From positions 30,715,770-30,779,769 of the forward strand of contig JAFMSR010000010.1 of assembly GCA_022818135.1 (NCBI GenBank): 64,000 nt of DNA, given 5' to 3'. Of this stretch, positions 58,384 through 64,000 are shown in pieces (the first letter of the stretch is position 1; every line of letters begins with the position of its first letter). Source of the DNA: Saxidomus purpurata. Lineage: Eukaryota; Mollusca; Bivalvia; Venerida; Veneridae. The notes beneath the pieces are model-generated. The model was not told where the DNA came from and did no database searches. It saw nothing but the letters and a program-made list of their open reading frames with translations. The position numbers were made by a program, and so were the translations under genes.

Positions 58384-59969
58384 CTGCATAAAGAATTAAG
58401 AATTCATAATTCAATGTTAACCTATTTCCCCTGTCAGAAACTTTAAATTATTACTATTAATAGTTCAACTTATCTCACTTTTTCCCTAAAGGCAAATAAG
58501 TCTTTATCCTATAATATCACCCTATTTATTGCCCGGGAAAATCACTCGTCAACGCTAAAAAAGAGTTGAATAACTCGCCGCCAACTCCATCTTATGTACC
58601 GATTTTGCACGTAATTTTTTATCCTTTCTTAGAAGGTATGGATGAAAAGATCCCGTTAGGTCCATGTTTGTTTACAAATGTTCACGAAAGCTGTATTTAC
58701 AAATTTTATGTTTTTTTAAGCGAATATTTCGATAAAAACTATTTTAAGAGCTAGCAGTCTTTTGCTTCGAATTGCATAAAATATAGATAATTATGTGGTT
58801 CATTTCAAATATAATAATAACAATGATAATAATAATAATAATAATAATAATTTTAGTGCCTTTATCTAATGAAGGTATTAATACATTAAGAAAGGAAATA
58901 CTTATTTGCAATATGGCCTTCAACAAATTTTATTGAACAAAATTACAAACAGACATATATTAAGGGCCTTCCACAGTACCAAAGCGGATGGGAAAGTACA
59001 AAACTAAAGTTATCAAAACGGCAAAATGCAGTTTATAAAACTTTGCACAAATAGATGTTATTAAAGTATCTTTATTTTAAATATTTTAACAAAAGTTAGG
59101 ACAGTATAGTTAGACCTAACAATTCCCTAACTTCTATTTACATCCAAACGCAGAAACTGAACAACATGAAACATCATTTTAAACAGGCTGATGAAATTGT
59201 CCGATGGGGCTTCAAAAAATAAACTTTTTTAAAAATGAGTAATTTCATACAATTAACATTCTATTACAAAGTTCAGAGTCTGATGTTGAGAATAAATTAA
59301 AAAGTGAATAAAAGTCATCTTGAGATTTTTAACATAATTAAAATAAGTTTGAAATCACTGAAAAACACATTTTTAAAGATTTTCAGTGCAAATATTCATA
59401 AAAGCTAGGGAATATTATTTGCATAAGTAACTCCACATCAGCAAAATCCATCCAGCCATTTCTTGCGCCAGGTTTTTGGCACGACTACTTTCAGTTTCCA
59501 TATATTTTATACATATGTGAAATCAGAAAAAGGACCGGCGCAACAAACTATACCTTTGTGTATCTTGATTTGGGTTTCTTTATAATTATGTGTGCATTGT
59601 CTATGAATCTGAGCTGTTTTAAAACTTTCTGTTGATAAGTTTGAAAGAAAATGCCAAAATGTTGTTTTTCTTGACAATTCGGAGACACATTTTTGCAGGA
59701 AAACTTGAACAATCATGTACTTTTAAACTCTTTTTCAGATGTTTTTATCATACTTGATGTGTTCACACCTTTTTCAAGTGTAGAAAATCATTTTTTAAAA
59801 AGCTGATTTTCGAAAGCCCAATTGGGCAATTTCATCAGCCTGTTAAATGCCAACATGAGTGGCAAGATACTGACAACAATATATTGTGTCCTTATAACGA
59901 GCTTGCAATTAATTATGAAGGGAGAAATCAACATTTTTATTCCTTTGTCACATATTTCGAGACAGTTAA
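58384..59969. other. spacer with a microsatellite, no firm gene
   Basis: A 36-codon minus-strand frame from ATG 58674 (MDLTGSFHPYLLRKDKKLRA...) might be a first exon but has no supported splice partner. Otherwise AT-rich. Confidence 0.35.
58811..58852 (+). repeat. (AAT)n microsatellite
   Basis: ATAATAATAACAATGATAAT followed by further AAT triplets, about 14 units with two interruptions. Confidence 0.9.
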
Positions 59970-60118
59970 AAATTTATAAAAAAGAAACAAAAAGCATGAT
60001 GTCTAAATGTTTGGACTAGCGTCATAGGGTGAGACAAATGTGCAGCCTGATCAGGAGTCGAACCCGCGACCCTTCGCTTACAGGGCGAATGCTCTGTCGA
60101 CAGACCTATCTGGCCGCC
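59970..60118 (-). repeat. tRNA-derived SINE
   Basis: On the minus strand: box A region GGCCAGATAGGTCTGTCGAC, then GAGCATTCGCCCTGTAAGCG and box B GGGTCGCGGGTTCGACTCC (about 60055-60073), followed by CTGATCAGGCTGCACATTTG. The 3' end is A-rich in the minus sense (TTTTTTGTTTC near 59985). Its body differs from S1 and S2, so this is a third SINE type. Confidence 0.65.
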
Positions 60119-60245
60119 TTCATATTTCCTCTCCTTTTTCATTATCAAGTCCGTAACCGTGACATTCTTCATCACTTTGTTTAAATTTGTCATCGAATTT
60201 CTGTGAGAACTACAAAATCAAGCAATTAAAGTGTCGGATACTGAC

Positions 60246-60375
60246 CTTGTAATGCCGTCACAGTCAGACGTTGGACGCCATTTGTCACCGAGGCGCCACA
60301 CGACGTCCCTCTTAGGCGGAAAAGCTGGTTATCTCAACGGTAGAACTTTTATTTCTCTGGGTGGGATATTCTGCT
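60246..60375 (-). CDS. GC-rich exon-like island, uncertain frame
   Basis: On the minus strand a consensus donor (ATTACAAG/GTCAGTAT) follows 60246, and a possible acceptor (GTCACTAG) lies near 60380. The island is CpG-rich in otherwise AT-rich DNA. One frame gives KRDVVWRLGDKWRPTSDCDG up to the donor, but it has a stop upstream. Another reads through the donor as RLRGTSCGASVTNGVQRLTV to a TAA. It could be an exon, a 5' UTR (an ATG lies at 60279-60281), or a repeat-derived piece next to the SINE. No family recognised. Confidence 0.3.
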
Positions 60376-61429
60376 AGTGACAACTGTAACCAAAATAATT
60401 ATTTTACTAACATTATTTTTTTTATTATATTCTATATTACTAGATAGGTTGTAAAAACGTGTAGACTTTTCCAAAATATACCACCAACTCATATATCTTT
60501 ATCAACAAATATAAACAAATTAACAAAAAAATAAATATGGCCGGCGACGATTACTGAGAATGTACCGTAAAAACAAACATTTACTCAAAAGTGTAACATA
60601 CTAATAAATTGGTAAAAATGTATAATATGCAATACAAAATGTGCAAAATGTTTTACCTGTAACCAAACTAATTCCTCCATTAACAATAAATTTATATTCT
60701 ATTCTTATTACAAGATAAGTTGTAAAAACTATGAAGACTTTTCAAAAATATATCATCAACTAATACGTTGATATGATTGGCTGAAAAGTATAGCGATAAT
60801 GATAAAATAATTTGCATAATAAAGGAATATCAAGACACAGGTGAAAGGACAGGTAAATTTGTAAGTCACGTTAGTTATCCAATTTAGTATGTAACGGCAT
60901 ACGACTGTAGTAAAGGTAAGTATAGGAAAGGCTATAGGAAAAATATGACAACTGTATGCGTATATGCAAGTATAAAATTTACAAACTTAAAGTAAGTATA
61001 CGGTATGCGTCCACAGAAGTTTATAAACCTGCTAATGGTGGAAGAAACAGGTAATATTAAATAAAAGTAAGTATGTAGTATCAAAAGGTAAGGGGGTATC
61101 ACACCTTTGACACAGGTTCCGATGCCTGTAGCACTGCTGTATACTGTAATATTATTGTGTACTGTAGTACAGTTTAGTAATGACAAGATTTTCTTAAAGC
61201 AGGCCCCTGTGACCCCAAATTTTGATATGCACAACTAGACTTCATAGTACAAGACTGGTTTCTTAGGATCAACTCTGCCGGTATTACCCTTTGCCAGTCG
61301 ATGACTCGGGTTCGTGCCCTTATGGCTGAGGAACCTCGCTTTAGACTCTTGATTTCAGATGTCGACAATGTTGCAATTTCATGAAAAGAACTTGTTGATA
61401 AACTGGATAGACAAACTAGAACGGAATGC
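60376..61429. other. spacer, no gene recognised
   Basis: 60.36-60.53 and 60.65-60.78 kb share AAATTTATATTCTATTCTTA-type words (ACAAGATAAGTTGTAAAAAC versus ACTAGATAGGTTGTAAAAAC), a local duplication of about 130 bp. Otherwise nothing. Confidence 0.4.
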
Positions 61430-61740
61430 GATCCAGATTTTTGTAGTTGAGCATTTAGCTATCAATAATGACATTTTGTCACCAAAAGGGGTCTTAGGTT
61501 ATCGTCGGCAGCTAGGCTTGAAACAATGACGTTCAGTTAGTTTGAAATTTATTGATTTCAATTCTGCGACACTAACAACCTAACCACCTAACCACGGAGG
61601 CGTATAAGTGTCTATTTCGAGTTGATAAATATTACTAGTATGATACATTGTTCAAAGTGGCCATTATAATTTTAAGAAAGAAATTAATCATTGATTTATA
61701 CTCTACAATAATGAATATTGCCATAGTTATACTGAAGGAA
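61430..61740 (-). repeat. SINE family S2, second copy, with duplicated flank
   Basis: On the minus strand the head CCTCCGTGGTTAGGTGGTTA begins near 61603. GTGTCGCAGAATTGAAATCA, a decayed box B (GTTTCAAGCCTAGC) and TGGTGACAAAATGTCATT follow. It matches 11.80-12.17 kb, including the outer flank ATTGATTTATACTC. Confidence 0.65.
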
Positions 61741-62188
61741 CAAAAAGAAACACAGAGAAAACCGTCGTGGTGGTTTGAAGGAATGTATTAGACATTATCT
61801 AAAACAGTATAAAAATCTATCTTTCATGAGCCACCGGTGGTTAACTCTCCCCACCACCACAACATATGGAGAAAGGAAACTGTGGGGCGCGAACTTCCGA
61901 GGTGGCGGCATTCTACAAAATAAACGAGTCATGTGAAATGAGTTGTTTTCTTTTAAATTATTCTATTGAAGAAAATCTGGGAATGTAGTTACCAGTAGCC
62001 CTTGAAATGTTAAGACCACTGTTTGCATGAAATGTCGAATTAAAATACCCAAAACTGTGGTGTCTAGAACGTTTATAAGTTGGCGACCGTCTTGATTTTC
62101 GACAAAGTTAAATTGTCCTTATTTTTTTGGTCCCAAATCTCGTTTTTCCAAATGTAGATCTATTTGGAATGCAATTGTACTACATGTA
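61741..62188. other. spacer, no gene recognised
   Basis: CACCGGTGG and repeated CCACCACCA words occur near 61.83-61.86 kb; no coding is supported. Confidence 0.35.
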
Positions 62189-62411
62189 CACTCGACAGGT
62201 TTAGAAACGCAAAAGTGGCAAAATATTTATTTTAACAATGTTATCGTGTTTCAAATTTATTCAAATTTCATACACAACAAAAACAATATAAAATTGATTC
62301 TTGTAAAAGTTTCAATTCATCGCAAAAATTTTTTTAAATAGAAATAAAAACATAGCGTCTTCAAAAAATGTTCGACAGGGGAAATCTTTGCGTTTCTAAA
62401 CCTGTTAAGTG
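62189..62411 (-). mobile_element. 223-bp MITE with TA target duplication, copy 2
   Basis: The reverse complement matches the 54.8 kb copy over its whole length (CACTTAACAGGTTTAGAAAC, GCAAAGATTTCCCCTGTCGA, then the shared interior). The ends are flanked by TA at 62187-62188 and 62412-62413. Confidence 0.88.
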
Positions 62412-64000
62412 TACAAGTAAATAAATTGACGTTTGTAATTTTCAAATTATGTTATTGGGTGGAGGACGAGGTAGTGGGAATTTGAAGGTGGTGGGGTGAT
62501 GCTATACATTCTGTAGATCACAAGACATGGAAATGTGTATTAAAAGTGTCCTTGTGACGGAAATGAAATTTAATCTTATTCACATACGTAAACCATAACT
62601 TTTTACAAGTAAAAACTGTGATACTATATACGTATCACAGCAGCCCAACAAACAAAACTGACATGTAAATATTTTGGAAACTGGTGATGGTTAATGTTGA
62701 TGCATGACTCCAAAGAAATTCAAGGAGACCCATCTAACTTGCCTTGTTTGACTAATGCATTTCGTTTTATCGCCGCATTGAACTAACAAGTTATGATTAT
62801 CTTTAATAAATTATTACAGATTGCCGAAATCACACTGTATTCAGATATTTACCGCCACACCTTCTCTCGTTTTTTTATTTATATTTTATGAAAAGAGCAC
62901 CTGCACCGCTGTATTCATAGGAAGGAAATACTTACTTTTGGCGCAAATTAGTCTACAAACACCTATCTAGACATGCAAATAGATCTACATAAAAAACTTG
63001 GTCAATATATAAACGTTATATTAAAACAGCGATTTCAGTAATGTCGTGCTATATTCCATATGTCCCCACCTTTAATTACATACCAGTCAGCAATAGCAGG
63101 TACGATTTGACTATAAAGTACGTTGACTTTTGTCAGTAGTATTGACCTTGGTGACTAGGGTACGAGTTAACTTGGCTGAGGTCGACCCCCAAGTGTTGAA
63201 CAAGCAGAAACGACAAACACCACTCCACTGATGATCGTGTAGTAACTTTACACTAATGTAGTATACTTCGTTAGGGTAGGACAGATATGATATATCGTTA
63301 CTATTTTTAGAAACAAACAATTACTAACGATAGACTGTATCTATAACATTCGTCTGAGACGTTCCTTATTTTTTCAATGTGGACACATCTTAGTAGCGAA
63401 CGACAACTTGTGGTTAAAGAAAAATATACTGTGTCTACAGTATTCTCTCAGAAGTACCGAATGTTTGTCAATGAGAGAGACGCAATTTTCGATCTAGTGC
63501 TTAAGTCTCCATGCTTTTGCTCACCCCTATGAAATATAGAGGGCAGCTGCTGCAGCCCGCAATAAACAATAATCGACGCTGACGTACCTAATCCAAGTCG
63601 GCCGAGTTCTAAAAATAGATAAAGTTATGCGCCATGACGATATATTACTAATTTCTTGCATATCGGATCGGCATTTCCGGTCTTGCAACGTCTTGCACTT
63701 TAAAGAGTAGATTTCTAAATACAAACATATCAAAATGATGAATTATCATGAAAATAAACGATTTTCCGACGTTGTGTTTCCGAACCAAACGCGGATGTAT
63801 CTGAACTCAGAGGTATACTAAATACATTTGGTACTTCATCGAAGTGATTTTATCCTGCGGGATAATCGCAGTGATTTAGGAAATGTAATTAACAAAGGAA
63901 ATTGATTTAAAGCACCTTTTAAAAATGTTACATGTTAAAATTTAGCATTCATTTCGCAGTAAAAATGTGTATGAAATGCATTTTAAAAGCCACTCTATTA
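62412..64000. other. terminal spacer, no gene recognised
   Basis: Short open frames only; no element ends found up to the window edge. Confidence 0.4.

Overview
The window is AT-rich eukaryotic DNA, dominated by old interspersed repeats and with very little recognisable protein coding. No operons, Shine-Dalgarno sites or densely packed genes are visible. Several tRNA-derived SINEs, mariner remnants, MITEs with TA target duplications and (CGGA)n- or (GCCGAC)n-bearing non-autonomous elements point to an invertebrate. The families ending in a motif like TTCGAATAGTCGAGCT, and those built on GTGACCTTGACC, look to me like bivalve mollusc repeats. The taxon is an inference from repeat style, not from a gene.

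Layout. 1-4.7 kb: a SINE, the first copy (R1) of an approximately 3 kb duplicated segment, and two broken pieces of mariner transposase. 5-7 kb: three tRNA-like sequences and one plausible terminal exon on the minus strand. 7-15.5 kb: almost featureless apart from one SINE and one short duplication. 15.5-22 kb: the second and third copies (R2, R3) of the duplicated segment; R3 is interrupted by an A/T homopolymer block between 25-bp direct repeats. 22-24.2 kb: two overlapping open frames on opposite strands and a pair of tRNA-Leu-like sequences. 24.27-25.61 kb: a 29-bp minisatellite of about 46 units. 27.2-29.7 kb: a five-unit minisatellite, the 3' end of a LINE, and a TIR element carrying a tRNA-like insert. 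32.1-32.9 kb: the longest non-repetitive open frame, a leucine-rich-repeat-like fragment on the minus strand. 33.7-39.6 kb: three copies of element family A. 41.9-45.9 kb: two MITEs, element B with internal 170-178 bp tandem units, and a SINE. 46.9-51.8 kb: a nested repeat complex (families A, C, D). 54.8-57.3 kb: a MITE and an inverted partner of the 50 kb A element, itself carrying a nested TIR element. 57.6-60.4 kb: three exon-like islands on the minus strand and a SINE. 61.4-62.4 kb: second copies of the 11.9 kb SINE and of the 54.8 kb MITE.

No complete gene can be assembled from this window. The best candidates for host coding sequence are the LRR-like fragment (32 kb), the terminal exon at 6.5 kb, the island at 22.2-22.6 kb and the exon-like pieces at 57.6 and 58.3 kb. 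The main structural theme is a set of unrelated TIR elements with one shared design: short inverted termini, a GC-rich simple array just inside one end, and degenerate 90-180 bp internal tandem units.
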